Below are positions 1 through 11,202 of a DNA stretch of 64,000 bases, one piece after another. Below the pieces are notes generated by a model. It saw only the letters and a list, made by a program, of their open reading frames with translations, had not been told where the DNA came from and did not search any database. The position numbers and the translations under genes are program-made. Source of the stretch: Lingula anatina (lineage: Eukaryota > Brachiopoda > Lingulata > Lingulida > Lingulidae); assembly GCF_001039355.2 (NCBI RefSeq), contig NW_019775688.1, forward strand, positions 62,772 to 126,771, read 5' to 3'. The first letter of the stretch is position 1; every line of letters begins with the position of its first letter.

Positions 1-83
1 AATTTCTTGAAGCCAGTATAAATCACAGAAATGTCTTAGTAGCTCTGCAGAATGCGGCAAGACTCAAACTAGACTTCCTTAAG
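1..83 (+). CDS. LZTR1: LZTR1 exon (cut by window edge)
   Basis: The reading frame starts at base 3 and reads [20 protein letters not shown] and on to LDFLK, the end of the first BACK region. The exon ends in phase 0 at AAG|GTAAAT. Its start is outside the window. Confidence 0.92.
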
Positions 84-2448
84 GTAAATACTTTTTTGCA
101 CATATTCATACTAGTTAAGTAATGCAATTATAGCAAATAATGGATTGTTTGGTGACCTGATTTTATCCCTATGAAGAGTAACATCTGTTTTGATTTTAAT
201 TACCTCTGCCAAGGAGGTTATATTTTCACCCCTGTTTGTCTGTCTGTCTGTTTGTCATCAACATAACTCAAAAAGTTATGGACCGATTTTGATGAAATTT
301 TCAGGGTAGGTCGGAAATAGGTTAACTTAGAAGTGATTAGTTTTTGGTGGTGATCCGGATCAATAATCAAGCAATAATCAATAATAATAAAAAATCGCTG
401 CCTTGGCGGAGGTCTGCACTCTCGGAGTGCTTTTCTAGTTTGTGTTATATTATTGAAGCATCCGGCAGTTAAGTGACGATTCACTGTTCTATCAGAAGTA
501 AGGAGTTTTTAAAGCAAAGATTTTTATATTGTATTTTAGGAGTTTTGTCTGAAGTTTATAGTTAAAGAAAGCAACTACAATCAGATAGTGATGAGCAAGG
601 AGTTTGAGAATGTGGACCGTTCATTGATGGTGGAAATAATAAGGAGGCGGCAGATGCCACCTGTCAGACTGCTGCCAGAGCCTGGCCCAGATACTACCAA
701 CTGTAAGTGTAAGGTGGAAGATGAGATAGAATATGATATACTCCATAAATATGTAAATTATATGTAACACTTAATTTATTGAAAGAAGAAGCAGAGTTGT
801 AAGTGTTTAAGTGCAAAAGCTTATTTAAGGCACCTTGGTGATAAAGTAAGGCTCTCCCCAATCGCTGTGTTCGTGTGGGAACTTCTTGTGAAAGGGATAA
901 GATTAGTTTAAGAAGAGTACAATGCTACATGTAGCCCCTTATTAATGGCTCTTGCTTGTGGAAGATAGAAATATAAACTTGTTTAACCAATTTATATTGT
1001 AATACCATGGATGGTGTTATTCCTATGCCTGCCACATTCCAGACAACACCTTGGAGCAAGACCTGGAGACATTCCTGAAGTACACAGGGCAGGAGTTCTG
1101 TGACATCACCCTCATGCTGGACGGCACTCCCATCCAGGCACACAAGGCCATCCTGGCAGCCAGGTGTAGCTACTTTGAGGCCATGTTCAGGTCCTTTATG
1201 CCAGAGGATAACACAGTCAGCGTGAGTAATTTCTGCAGGATATTTGCGTCATATCTGATTGCTACAACACCTAACAAATGACATACATATGTACTTCTAT
1301 GTTTCTATATCTATATCTATATCTGTAGATCTACTTTTAATGATGATTCAGTCACAGTTGTCCTTTTAACCAGCTTCACACTCATCCTTTTTAAATAAAT
1401 ACTATTAATAATGTAAGTAGATTTTAAAAAGTTGCATTTAGCATTTTGTAAACGTAATTTGGTAAACAAGTTGGATAAACACATTTGATACTTCAAATTA
1501 TACTAAAACTCTTACTGTGCTTGACATAATGTGTAGTTATTTCTCCTGATATACACCCTGTCCTATTCCAGATTGCCATTGGAGAAATGGTTCCATCACG
1601 CCAGGCCTTTGACAGCCTGATGAGGTACATCTATTACGGTGATGTGACCATGCCTCCAGAAGATAGCTTGTACTTGTTCTCAGCACCCTACTTCTATGGT
1701 TTCACCAACAACAGGCTGCAGGCTTACTGCAAACAGAACCTGGAGATGAATGTGTCTTTTGAGAATGTGGTCCAGGTAGGAAGGGAATCCCATAACATCT
1801 AACTTATTGATTGCCAGTTATCTCAAGAATTCTTGACTTTTTTCATTCATATAAAGATTGTGCAGTTCGAAAGGTAGTGGGTGGTTATTTTGATAGGCTT
1901 TGCCTTTGATTTGTTTTTTTCCCCACTTTTTACTATTATTTGTTTATGTGAAGTCTCATTCTTAATAATTCAGATTCTGGAGGCTGCAGACCGTATTCAG
2001 GCATTGGACATGAAGAAGCATGCTCTGAACATCATTGTTCATCACTTCCCAAAGGTAAGAAAATGTCAAAGTGGTGAAAGATTTAATACAGTTTTATGTG
2101 ATCTATACTAATTTAATTTGCTTTACTAAAATAAAATATTAAAAAGTATTCCATAATAAGTGAATATGATATCCAGAAATATGTTAAATTTCATGAAAAC
2201 ATCAAGCCAGCGTAGCGGGGCCTCTGTCGTTGTTTTCTTCCCAGAGGCACCTTGGGAATAGTATCTCATAGTAGATCAGTAAATATTTAATCATCCCATT
2301 TCAGGTGGCACGGTTACCCCAGATCTGCCGTTTAAGCAGGGCACTGCTACTGGACATATTCTACGCCCTGGCAGATGACCTTGGGGACAGTCGCATGTGT
2401 CAGGACGTGTCCTCAATCAGCCTGTACTCCGACTCCAGCAACATGTGA
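1..2448 (+). CDS. LZTR1: LZTR1 (leucine-zipper-like transcriptional regulator 1), C-terminal part, six coding exons
   Basis: The C-terminal 283 residues of an LZTR1 orthologue are assembled from 1-83, 540-702, 1043-1221, 1572-1775, 1974-2054 and 2305-2448. All junctions are GT-AG and the phases match. The family is a substrate adaptor of CUL3 ubiquitin ligase acting on RAS-family GTPases such as RIT1 at endomembranes; it has an N-terminal Kelch propeller followed by two BTB-BACK modules. This part holds the end of the first BTB-BACK ([19 protein letters not shown]), the linker, and the whole second BTB-BACK. In the latter, [20 protein letters not shown], the [10 protein letters not shown] block and [16 protein letters not shown] are nearly the vertebrate sequence. 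The Kelch part lies left of the window. The gene stops at TGA 2446-2448, close to the usual end. Identification is secure; function is inferred from the family. Confidence 0.95.
84..539 (+). other. LZTR1 intron holding a MITE-like insertion
   Basis: A GT-AG intron between two well-supported exons. About half of it is the repeat at 201-440; the rest is unremarkable AT-rich sequence. Confidence 0.85.
201..440. mobile_element. MITE-like non-autonomous repeat
   Basis: CCTCTGCCAAGG (203-214) and CCTTGGCGGAGG (401-412) are imperfect terminal inverted repeats. They enclose a CTGT-rich stretch (about 233-257) and the block CTCAAAAAGTTATGGACCGA. The right end carries a perfect 6-bp hairpin, GCACTC-TCG-GAGTGC (416-430). 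Elements of this look, from the CCAAGGAGGTTAT start to the GTCTGCACTCTC-GAGTGC end, are familiar as dispersed repeats in marine invertebrate genomes. No transposase is encoded. I do not assign a superfamily and did not find a clear target-site duplication. Confidence 0.7.
540..702 (+). CDS. LZTR1: LZTR1 exon, BACK end and linker to second BTB
   Basis: It reads [20 protein letters not shown] and on through [14 protein letters not shown], the LZTR1 segment before the second BTB domain. It starts in phase 0 after TTTTAG and ends with one base of a split codon before GTAAGT. Confidence 0.93.
1043..1221 (+). CDS. LZTR1: LZTR1 exon, start of second BTB domain
   Basis: It completes a split codon and reads [20 protein letters not shown], followed by the BTB core [20 protein letters not shown]. 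It ends in phase 0 at AGC|GTGAGT. Confidence 0.95.
1222..1571 (+). other. LZTR1 intron
   Basis: A 350-bp GT-AG intron with a short TATATC-type simple repeat at about 1304-1326. Nothing else is seen in it. Confidence 0.85.
1572..1775 (+). CDS. LZTR1: LZTR1 exon, second BTB core
   Basis: Sixty-eight codons, phase 0 at both ends. It begins [20 protein letters not shown] and ends [13 protein letters not shown]. This is the most conserved stretch of LZTR1 in the window. Confidence 0.96.
1974..2054 (+). CDS. LZTR1: LZTR1 exon, second BACK region
   Basis: Twenty-seven codons, phase 0 at both ends: [20 protein letters not shown] and then IVHHFPK. Acceptor AATTCAG, donor GTAAGA. Confidence 0.95.
2305..2448 (+). 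CDS. LZTR1: LZTR1 terminal coding exon
   Basis: It reads [20 protein letters not shown] and ends LYSDSSNM before TGA at 2446-2448. It matches the last BACK helices of the family; the final serine-rich tail is not conserved. Confidence 0.93.
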   Translation: MARLPQICRLSRALLLDIFYALADDLGDSRMCQDVSSISLYSDSSNM

Positions 2449-2740
2449 CTTGAAGCCTGCTGGTGGGAGGAAGAGGGGCATTGTTGGTAGATCTTAATAG
2501 TGTGCCAGCTACATTTCCCATAGTAATATCACAGCATTATCTGTTCTACTGTGATGTACGTTCGCCAGTGGGAGCTTACTGCAGACGTCTTGGAAGTGAG
2601 ATGTATACAGAAATGCAGTGTTAAAGGGACACGTTGGAGAAGACCAAGGATGTTATCGTGTGGCCCTTGTGCCACTTTTTTAAGTGCAATAGTATTTTGG
2701 TGCTTTATTAAAAACAACAGCAACAACATTTGCAGCTGTT
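2449..2740 (+). other. LZTR1: LZTR1 3' UTR with a candidate poly(A) signal
   Basis: ATTAAA at 2707-2712 is followed by a GT-rich stretch (CTGTTTTGTTTG), as expected for a cleavage site near 2725-2750. A second possible signal, AATAAA, is at 3272-3277. Which one is used cannot be told from sequence. Confidence 0.4.
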
Positions 2741-2749
2741 TTGTTTGAC

Positions 2750-4100
2750 GGTGATCATCCATGTATGCCACAGTTAATATTATTGGAGATGATTTGATGC
2801 TATTGCATTCGAACCAAGGCTTGTTGTGATAGGTGCGACAGAGCTGATTATGTTTCATGTTGTTTCCAGTTCTGCTACCGCACTTTTTATAGTCATCTTG
2901 GTGCTGACATTCTTTTCCCCATATCACCTCCGGTAAATGTGTGCAATTTTGAACAATCGTTCATATGTTGTGAGCAATGGACAATATTGTAACAAAATTT
3001 TAACTAAACGTGTATTTGTTGTAAGGCAAAGAGGTGTAATGGCGTTTGCTTTTAACAAGTTAATAGCCTGGGCCTAATAGAATCTGCAACGGAATATGGC
3101 TGTAGGAGGGGGGCATTTAAGCCAAAAAAAATGATAATACATAATTATTTCGGCATCACTTAATGCGTTATAACATCAAAATAAGTGGTACACTGGTTAA
3201 GTCAATTTTGTTAATATATTATATTAAGCGAGTCCGACTATGTTGACCAGGTGTTATCTGAGTCTGCTTTGAATAAAATTACCCCTCGCACAATTAGGAG
3301 AGTTATCTGTCAGTTGTGATATTTTTTGTGATTATTTCGCTGCACTTCAAAAAACGATGTCGACGAGTGAGAGTGCCTAAACTGCGCGCTGCATTAAAGG
3401 AAATTAAAAAAACTTGCAGATACGAATGAGGCCCCTGTTAACCAGATTGAAAAAAAAAAAATATTCATACAGTTATTTATCGAAGAACCGGTGGTGCTCG
3501 CTTCGACTGATTTGTTTTAGTGCTTATCAACTGGGAATAATTCACGTAGAGGACAAAAGAAATATAATTTATAAATCATGGCATAAAGAGGTTCTTACTA
3601 AAAGCCCAGTGTAATGTACCATCGTATCATCATTTAAGGAAAAAGGTATAAAAACGGCAATCATTACTTTAATCAAACTCGGGCCAAAAAATATTGGTAT
3701 AAAAAGTGAGACAATGCCCAATTATTCGCGAGCGCCTTACAAAATTTTTGCTGGGTTGACGCTGTTAGTGGGCAATTGCTAAGAAGTTTTATTCGGCCCG
3801 TAGTTTCTTTTGCAGAATACATGCATTATTGGAGTGAAACATCTTGGGTTTGAGATTCTTGAATATATACTGAGTGCCATAAAAACAAGTTAGTTATTAT
3901 TACGCGGATATTTATCGGTACAAAAAATTAATAGCATTCACCCTTTTCCTCTAATGCCGAGTTTTGTGGGAGTGGCAGTTTACGGGATATGAGAGTACGT
4001 AGTGTTGAGTTTGTTGGAAGAAAATGACAAAAAAGTGGATGCATGTACTTTGACCTTGAACATTCGTGAACAGTTTCAGCCACAACTTCTCACCTAAAAT
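2750..4100. other. Intergenic, no gene recognised
   Basis: AT-rich sequence without a convincing exon on either strand. It contains the alternative poly(A) signal at 3272-3277 and a 10-bp A run near 3450. Confidence 0.6.
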
Positions 4101-4111
4101 GAGCCAGTTGC

Positions 4112-4128
4112 AATTTGCATAACAATAA
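4112..4128 (+). promoter_or_regulatory. SOX-OCT composite-like site, left module
   Basis: The 17-mer AATTTGCATAACAATAA contains the POU octamer ATTTGCAT directly joined to a SOX-type ACAAT half. It is one base off the vertebrate SOX2-OCT4 composite CATTGTTATGCAAAT read in reverse. The identical 17-mer recurs in opposite orientation at 11203-11219. Confidence 0.6.
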
Positions 4129-4165
4129 GTTACTCATGCAGTGCGACCTATCCTCCAAAGAATAG

Positions 4166-4261
4166 TCACTTGACAGTTGGGCAGCGTTAGGTGAAGACGC
4201 AGCGATGTGCGGGGCAGTAGCAAGGTCGAACATTTATTAGGCGTGGACGCAAATATATCTT
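4166..4261 (+). ncRNA. Candidate first exon of an unnamed spliced transcript (left module)
   Basis: GTCACTTGACAG at 4165-4176 suits an initiator and is shared exactly with the inverted copy. The exon ends at the strong donor CTT|GTAAGTAC, with 85 bases between the block and the donor, as in the other copy. The best ORF in it is short and not conserved between copies, so I call it non-coding or 5' UTR. The start at about 4166 is a guess from conservation. Confidence 0.4.
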
Positions 4262-5475
4262 GTAAGTACAACGGCTTTGGTAATCTCCGTCATTAAAATT
4301 AAAGGGGCGGACCTATGAAAAAGGAAAGCGAGCGATGACAAACGTTGAACACGTGTCTTTGTAATATTTTACCTATTGTTGCTTGTATGTATGTCGGCAA
4401 GAATATTAGAATATACGTTTATATTGGTTTTGAATATACATTGTGTGTTACAAGGCTATTTGATTAAAACGAACAAGAGGAAGGATGCATTCAGAAGACA
4501 ATTGTTGAAAACCTAAATTTATCTGAAATACCGTAAGCTTTGCTGTGTTTTAGTCCTGTATGAACCTGGGCAATTAAAAAAGCTTTGTGACTTTAAAATG
4601 TTTTGTTATAAGAGCGCATGTCACAGTTCTGATCCAAGAATAACCGTGCGCCATCGACGTGTACATCAATTTTATGGTCAAATTTTATCAACATGTTAAA
4701 CGTCTATCTTGACGACAATTATGATAGTTTAGGAGGGATTTTAAAAACTTTTTATCTAAAGAATTTTATGGTTAATTTCCCCCTTTCTATGTTTCACACC
4801 TTTCATTAGTTTTAAATTAATCTTTGTAAGTTAAAATCACTTAAGGTTTTAAAAACGCATAATAATGCAAGGAGTGCTGAGACCATTGTTCAGCTTAATT
4901 CTAAGAAATAAGTTATTATTATATAATATTATCATTGTACAGGTTACCTACAGCTAAAGACAGTATAATAGCTCATATTTGTTTCAGATGAGATTCGGGT
5001 AAGCCCTAATTGCCGAAGACTAACAAGCACTCGGAGATATTTTTGTAAGATGATTATGCTTTATATATTATAACACACTTGTATAAACTCATACAGGCAA
5101 TTGCTAGAGTCATCTGTACATACTGATTAGGTAAACATTGTATTTAAAGACAGTCTAGCGTCTCCACTGTACATAAACAACTGCATTGAAAACTGCATTT
5201 CTGTTTCATATCTAAAAGAAACACCTTGCATCCAAATTGCCTACAATATATTCTGTGTATTCTTCAAAGATAATTTGTGAATAAGATCATTTGTCAGTTC
5301 TTTAAATTGACCTGCTCTTTCTTTGAAACACGTCAAAAAGATCGACAATAAAGCATTTTAATCAAAATATTAAAATATACAGGTAACACGTAATATTCAT
5401 TAATTACAATTCTTAATTTCATATATTTAAATGTTTTCTTATTATTATCTTACCATTGTTTATTTTTTATATTGT

Positions 5476-5504
5476 GGTCTGCACTTTCGGAGTACTTTCA
5501 AGTT
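5476..5504. mobile_element. Relic end of the MITE-like family
   Basis: GGTCTGCACTTTCGGAGTAC and the following CTTTCAAGTT match the right end of the element at 201-440 with a few substitutions. No other part of the element is recognisable here. Confidence 0.45.
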
Positions 5505-5688
5505 ATATCATTCACTCATTTCAGACCATAATTTTGATGTAAGGCAACCCATATTCCAACGTAAAGCCAATAAACACGTACGGCATTTCTATTTTAAGTA
5601 CCTTCTCCTAGTGATATGTCATGCGTTGGTCGCATATTAAAGACCCTTGTTTCATCAAAAATTTAACATGATTTTTTTTACATTTCAG

Positions 5689-5960
5689 AAGACCACCGGC
5701 ATACTGCACAACATGCGCCTGCAAGCTACCGAGCCCTTGGGTCGACATTCAGGAGCCTTGCGCCTATCAATGCATCTGTTATATTAAGGCTAATTAAATA
5801 CATTTTCTGTGGTTTTTCATTGCGGTATGAAATAATGATGATGATAAAAATAGTAGTAATAAGTGGTGTATGATGATATAATTATTAGTATGGTTTCCGT
5901 TTGGGCAATTTCAAATTCAATGTGCTTGATATGATTAATAAATATTGCCTTAAGGATTGG
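5689..5960 (+). ncRNA. Candidate second/terminal exon of the left-module transcript
   Basis: A strong acceptor (T-run then ACATTTCAG) at 5688 is followed by about 90 bases clearly richer in GC than the flanks. Two frames are open for about 33 codons, one of them cysteine-rich, but neither matches a family I know. AATAAA at 5937-5942 could end the transcript. Its first bases resemble the candidate exon at 10116 on the other strand, including ATGCGCCTG against ATGCGACTG. Confidence 0.35.
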
Positions 5961-7485
5961 CGATTTTCTGCGATAACTGAAGATATATGAAATTAAAATG
6001 GTTTAAATGCTTTGATAGTTTTTAAAGCTTTGTAAACATGCATACTACTTGGTAAATGATAGTATTTGAGAATTTATAATTAAAAGCCCGATAAAGTATA
6101 TCTAAAGATCTTCTTCAAACCCACAATTGTCATATGTATAAATCTACATTCCAGCTTTTTGAAATGTTGCTTCCATCATACATTTTGTTCTATAACATGG
6201 TCGTTTTATTATAGCTTGGAAATAATTCTTTCATTTTCCAAGATATCATTTTCTTCATTTTTCTTGATGCAGCTCAGGTCCATTTTTGACGGTTTGTGAT
6301 TTATGCCACTGCAAATTGATCTATATTTGATGACCCAAATGATCGTATAAATCTTGGACGAATAAAACGTCTGATCTTTTTCGTCAAGTATAAAGACTTT
6401 TAAAATCTGAACAAAAAGCTGAGAAAGTAGAAAGATTCTGACGCAACTTTAAACGCGTTGTAACTTAAAACATTTGAAATTTGCCTTAAAAAAATTAGAC
6501 TTGCACATTATGAAGGTATAATATTGATCACCTTTTAAATATAGACACTGAAAGTGAATATATTCCGATCACCTGTGTTTGTTAAAGTTGCCGCTGTCCG
6601 ACGCATTTGCTTACACCATAACTGCCGTACAGTATATATGTACCTAACTGTTTCTTTTTGGGGAAAAGGCAGTTTGAATTTTAAAAATCAACACGAATGG
6701 ATATTTTCACGAAAGTTATTGGCACGTTGTGATATTTAACAATCCAGTTGGTGGACTTTTTTTCAAAGCTATATATTGTTATCTGTGGGGGTGGTCGGCA
6801 ATTTGATCAAAATTGACGTCATTTTGTTTTTGTTATTAGAAGTAACCTTTTCTAATTTTGTGACTCATTTGATTATTTTTCTTTCTAGTTAGCAATGTGC
6901 ATTCCTTCTCACCAGACCATTTTTGATTAAATAATATGGCCATTGTTTAGGGGGGTCCTTTCCAACTTTACATATACCTGTAAGTTATGTCATTGCTTAC
7001 TCCTACTGGATGATGTCCAATTAAAACTCGGAAGATATTCTGGTACAGTACTGCAATATGTATCGAAGGTTGGTCAGAAAAGCACAAAAAATGTATATGA
7101 TGAAAAATGTTTACTTCCTTTATAACTGTTGTTGAGGTGAAAATAACTCTTTTGTTAAGCATATATATTGCCATGTATCTTTCCGAGATAAAGTCGAGAT
7201 GTTTTTTATTCTTTGTTTAATGAATTACACATAGTTATAGCAGCAAATAATGTTACATTTTTAAAAAATTAAGTCAAAGCTAGTTTTAAGAACCACTATT
7301 TTACGTCTGTCTGTAAAAGCATTGCTAAGAATCATTTGAATAAATTGTATCCTCTTTGGTGTTTTACCCTTTTTATTTTGCTTTATACAATTTTCAAAAC
7401 CTTGTTTAATAAATCGCTGCTACTGCACTTATTGCATGTATTGCATTTTTTTTGATTGAACTGTCCTGTACATGTGTAATGTGCA
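5961..7485. other. Intergenic, no gene recognised
   Basis: AT-rich. Open frames are below about 70 codons and lack splice context or recognisable motifs. Confidence 0.55.
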
Positions 7486-7864
7486 GTGACCCACCTGTCA
7501 CCCCTCCAGTATAATGGACTCGCCCCACCTGCCACCCCTCTGACAAAATAGACTCGCCCCACCTGTCACCCCTCTGACAAAATAGACTCGCCCCACCTGT
7601 CACCCCCTCCAGTGTAATGGACTCGCCCCACCTGCCACCCCTCTGACAAAATGGACTCGCCCCACCTGCCACCCCTCTGACAAAATGGACTCGCCCCACC
7701 TGTCACCCCTCAAGTGTAATGGACTCGCCCCACCTGTCACCCCTCCAGTGTAATGAACTCGCCCCACCTGCCACCCCTCTGACAAAATAGACTTGCACCA
7801 CCTGTCACCCCTCTGACAAAATGGACTCGCCCCACCTGTCAACCCTCCATTAACTTGCCCCACA
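7486..7864. repeat. 34-bp minisatellite, about 11 units
   Basis: Units begin ACTCGCCCCACCTGYCACCC and end with one of two tails: CTCCAGTGTAATGG (A) or CTCTGACAAAATRG (B). One unit has 35 bp. In order the tails read A B B A B B A A B B and a degenerate A. The block is GC-rich in an AT-rich region. Its long minus-strand frames are periodic by-products. Confidence 0.92.
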
Positions 7865-8199
7865 AATTAACTTAAAACAAAATGGTCTTTGAACATTTTA
7901 TTTCTAAAACCGTGGCGAACAAAAACAAACATGAAGGCAAAAAATATGTGAAAACTATAAATGAACTCTATAAAAGACTTTGTGACCTTAAGTGTCAATT
8001 CATACTATGCAAAAACAATATTGCACTTTTTGAGTCCGTATAAAAAATGTACTTTTTCTTTCGTTTTATTCTATAGCGTATATATTACAAATATAATATA
8101 TGCATGCACATTTTTGTAAACTGGATGTAAAATTACTTCCTTTAAATACACTCAAAATGGTAAAATTATGACAACAAGTAGTAAAAGTATTAAACTAAG

Positions 8200-9045
8200 A
8201 TTCTAAATGTACTTTTCTTGAAGAATAATAGCCAATCTTTGAAAGTTACATTTCTTTCATTTCGGATTTGGCTCCAAAATCAAATGGAAACAAGGCAGCA
8301 AAGCTGTCAAATGTACAGACAAAAAGAAGGAAAAAAACAAAATAGGGTACAGTCAATTCTGATGCAAAAGTACATTATGTTAAACTGCAAATTCAACATC
8401 AAATTTTAATTATGCTCAACGGGTAATTCCAATGTAAGTAAAATGTGTAACAAGCATAAGGCTTCAGCCCCATAGGAGTTCAAGTTCACACTCTGAAAAT
8501 GTATAACTTCCAGAAAAAGAAGTCAATTAGACTGCTTTTCCAACTCAGGCTGCATTTTAGTCCTGTATTTCTTTTTTGAAAGTTTGGCAATCATAAGTAA
8601 CATGGTTTTCCCATAATGGTTTTCATGGCAGCAGCACCCAAAATTGTGTGTTCTTCTATTCTGATGCAATATTACATAATGGTTAACAGCATAATGACAA
8701 TCAATTTTTAATAATAAAATAAAGGTATCATGGATTTTCAGAAAATGTGACTAGCATGGGTCTTCAAGCCTGTGGAACTTCAAAGTCACACCTTGAAAAT
8801 GCCAATATGTGAAAAATTAAACTTTCACAAAAAAACTGTTTAACCGGCAGAAAGAATTACCAAACAGATTGCATTGCCTACTGAAGCTGTATTTAAGTCC
8901 CATGTTTCTTTCTGTAAGTTTGAGAACAGTAAATGACATGGTTTTCCTTAAATGGTCATCATGGGAACAGTGCCCAAAATAGGTTTATTTTCAAATTTTG
9001 ATGCAATATTACATAATGTTTAACAGCATAATGATCATCTGTGTC
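8200..9045. repeat. Degenerate tandem repeat, ~300-340 bp unit, about three copies
   Basis: The marker TTCTGATGCAA or TTTTGATGCAA, followed by a run like TATTACATAATG-TTAACAGC, recurs near 8356, 8658 and 8996. The two right copies also share blocks such as ACATGGTTTTCC and a GGCTTCAG/GTCTTCAAG start, in the same order. The leftmost copy is the most degraded. No coding potential is seen. Confidence 0.7.
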
Positions 9046-10115
9046 TGTACATAAAAATGGAGCGATATTGAAATATTAATATAGTAGAGTACATACGTAA
9101 TCAAAAAAATTAAAGAAAAAATAGATTAAAAGTTAACAAAGAAATTGAACGGGCTCATAGCAGAATTGGTAAGAGTTTGGTTCAAAGTATACAGATAGGA
9201 AAATTGTGATCCACCTTAGTTTGCCATTTTAACACGTTAGCCCTGCAATTGAACAATTCTTCTAAGAATGAGGATTTAAATTCTAGCATACATGGCTTCA
9301 GGAATATTTTATTACGCCCAAAAAAGTGCAGAAACATCGTTATTTTGAATAATTATTAAATAACCATATTAGCTAAGGTAGATATTTTAACCAAATATTA
9401 ATGGATAATGCAGCCACCATTCGTTGTATTTTCATATACACTTAAGATTTTACCATTAAATAGCATTTTAATTATTGAAGAACAATTTCATGTTTACGAA
9501 CTTCTTTGGTTAGGCTGCATCTTAATAACCTCCTAGCACAGAGACATTCGTTAATGTCTAATTTTTCAATTTACAAACTTTTAAATCAATTTCTTATTTC
9601 TTATTTGAAAATTTTCAAATCAAGTACATAATAAGTTTCGAAATTTTAGTGTATATCAATATCACTTTCAGTTTTGTGTCATTTAGATCCCTCAAAAGGC
9701 AGATTTATTCAGGCAAAATTGTTGTCGCTCACAAGTGTCATTTAAATCATGGAAATAAAATTTTACAATTTAAGTAGTAGTCGCAAATGATACGGCAGTT
9801 GATCGACATAACATTATGTGTCAAAATTCAAAACATCCGTGCTTGTCCCAAAGTATAATTTGAAAAAGAACATAATCAATCTAAGATATAACTGGAAAAC
9901 AAAATTGTTCGATCGTTGCAGTATGCAAAAAATTGAAATGTAGACATAAATTTTTTGAAAATCACAGTATGAGCAAGCACGATTTGTCCATACAATTTGT
10001 ACAAGTGTGTGAGCATGTGTGCCTTTGTCCAGTTCCAAAATACGGGTCGAAAACAAGGAAAGCTCCTGTCAGTCGCATATGCATCTTGCGGCATCTCGGC
10101 GGAGGAAATGGCAGC
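9046..10115 (-). ncRNA. Region below the right-module transcript; exon end uncertain
   Basis: If the candidate exon starting at 10116 is real, its 3' end lies in here. Minus-strand AATAAA signals occur at 9704-9709 and 9308-9313. Otherwise the stretch is featureless AT-rich sequence. Confidence 0.25.
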
Positions 10116-10116
10116 T
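9980..10116 (-). ncRNA. Candidate second exon of the right-module transcript
   Basis: Acceptor CATATTTCAG is followed by a GC-richer stretch from 10116 downward. Its first 50 bases resemble the candidate exon at 5689: both have TGC..CAA.ATGC and ATGCG.CTG in the same order. One frame gives about 40 codons with several cysteines, another about 80 codons; neither is conserved with the other copy. The right boundary is the acceptor; the left boundary is nominal. Confidence 0.3.
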
Positions 10117-11070
10117 CTGAAATATGAAAATAACGTTAACGACATAATGCAAGATAACAATTGAAATAAAATTTGAACGTAAATTAACATTAAATAAACT
10201 GAGGATGGTAGACGTGTACTAATGTTGAAAAATCGTACTGAGGATAACCTTATACAGTATCAAGTAACGTAAAACATTAAAGTTTAAAAGGAAATGGTAT
10301 GTAAACGTTTTGAACGGCATATCTTATTTGATAAATGATAAAACAGACTGCTTCTAATACATGTAAAACTATAAATCCTGAAATATCGTATGGATATCAA
10401 TGGCTTTTGTTGCATCATGAAAACTTATAAAAAATTCTCCTTCGCTTATATGCTTCAGTGCAAACATCACATTTATCTTCTCAAAACTAAATGACATGTT
10501 ATACAGACCAATTTTGAATGTAGGCAAGTGATTTGTTTTACATGGATAGATCAAGTTCAACACTAAAATAGTGATTTCATAATACACATTTGTTCAGGTG
10601 AGTCATATAAGTACGTTGGGTACGTGGAAATAAAGTTACAGTATAGAGGAGTGCATGTACGTCTGAACCGGAAACGTGCTTTTCAAGATTTATAGAAGTT
10701 GTCAGCATACAACTTTTCAAAAATACAGTGACCCACTTTAACAAATCGTTAGTTTATAATTACGTATGAAGTTATAAGGAAACTATTACCTGGTAATTTA
10801 AACCCTTAAAAAATATATGAAAAGTCGCAAGTTACAACCTTGGTGCAAATAACATTTCACAAAATTTTGAATCAGAAAGTTTCTGACGAACATAATGTGT
10901 CAAGCTACATGTAACTCAAATCACAACAGAACAATATAAGTTTGTACTTACGTTAGCCGTACATACATGTACCACACTATCGAATTATGTACATAAGACC
11001 AGGGAATAATTCCCTGATAAGACGCAACATATTTTCACTCTTATACGCTTGTGGACGAAAAGTTACTCAC
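10117..11070 (-). other. Candidate intron of the right-module transcript
   Basis: It lies between donor GTGAGT at 11070 and the acceptor at 10117. The left copy's intron (4262-5688) is not similar, although the flanking exons are. A further GTAAGTAC on the minus strand near 10950 might mark an extra small exon. Confidence 0.3.
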
Positions 11071-11167
11071 ATGATATCTTTGCTTCAACTGAATGAATCT
11101 TTCGGCTCTGCGATTTCACCACACCTATCCTGCGTCCTTCTCTTACAGGGTCTAGCTGTCAAGTGAC
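11071..11167 (-). ncRNA. Candidate first exon of an unnamed spliced transcript (right module)
   Basis: Inverted paralogue of 4166-4261. It shares GTCACTTGACAG (11156-11167), then GACGCAG and GCAAAGATATCAT, and ends at a donor GTGAGT. Again 85 bases separate the GTCACTTGACAG block from the donor. No conserved ORF. Confidence 0.4.
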
Positions 11168-11202
11168 CAGGCAAGACGATAGTTCGCACTGTGATGAGCG
11201 AA

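Noticed and set aside
7406-7863. Two minus-strand open frames of 87-97 codons with GRWGES/EGWQVGRVH repeats
   Set aside because: They are the translation of the 34-bp minisatellite; the periodicity is not a protein family and the frames have no gene context.
7486-7864. CRISPR-like array
   Set aside because: The units are contiguous tandem repeats without unique spacers, in a eukaryotic genome.
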